A DNA stretch of 5,320 nucleotides from Burkholderiales bacterium. GTDB lineage: Bacteria; Pseudomonadota; Gammaproteobacteria; Burkholderiales; Burkholderiaceae_C. Shown one piece after another: positions 5,315-5,320 of the stretch (its first letter is position 1; each line of letters starts with the position of its first letter). The translations under genes were made by a program, and so were the position numbers. Where the stretch lies: assembly GCA_006227785.1 (NCBI GenBank), contig SBFU01000429.1, positions 1 through 5,320 on the forward strand, given 5' to 3'. The notes under the pieces were generated by a model, which was not told where the DNA came from, did no database searches, and saw only the letters and a list, made by a program, of their open reading frames with translations.

Positions 5315-5320
5315 GGGGCC

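Overview
The window looks like core chromosome of a high-GC betaproteobacterium, most likely Burkholderiales and Comamonadaceae-like. This is inferred from the gene content and order (leuS, exbD, exbB, dapB, bamE, divergent fur, then hprK and ptsN), from the betaproteobacterial-style HprK/EIIA-Ntr pair, and from GC-rich palindromic intergenic repeats of a type I associate with that family. Every protein-coding gene is a recognisable conserved gene. I see no undescribed multi-gene system; the unusual content lies in the intergenic repeats.

Layout. Positions 1-69 hold the first 23 codons of leuS on the minus strand. From 166 to 2883 a minus-strand operon reads bamE -> dapB -> exbB -> exbD toward leuS. 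bamE and dapB overlap by four bases (ATGA). dapB and exbB are three bases apart. exbB and exbD are separated by an unexpected 184 bp filled by a repeat element. fur (3064-3498, plus strand) is divergent from bamE across a 180-bp shared promoter region, and it converges on hprK with only 15 bp between the stop codons. hprK (3514-4464) and ptsN (4844-5314) are on the minus strand. A 379-bp gap between them holds an 83-bp inverted repeat followed by two tandem copies of an 81/82-bp double-hairpin unit.

Functions. BamE is an outer-membrane assembly lipoprotein. DapB is the lysine/diaminopimelate pathway reductase. ExbB and ExbD form a proton channel that energises outer-membrane transport. Fur is the iron-responsive repressor. 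HprK (HPr kinase/phosphorylase) and PtsN (EIIA-Ntr) belong to a regulatory phosphotransferase network. LeuS charges tRNA-Leu.

Main observations. (1) The exbB-exbD gap carries a diverged, interrupted relative of the repeat found between hprK and ptsN. It is bracketed by a perfect 11-bp direct repeat; collapsing that repeat restores a normal 7-nt exbB-exbD junction with the Shine-Dalgarno overlapping the exbB stop. (2) The two loci keep the same 31-bp hairpin with a compensatory base-pair change in the stem. (3) hprK has a TATAAC box only 6 nt before its ATG, which suggests a leaderless transcript.
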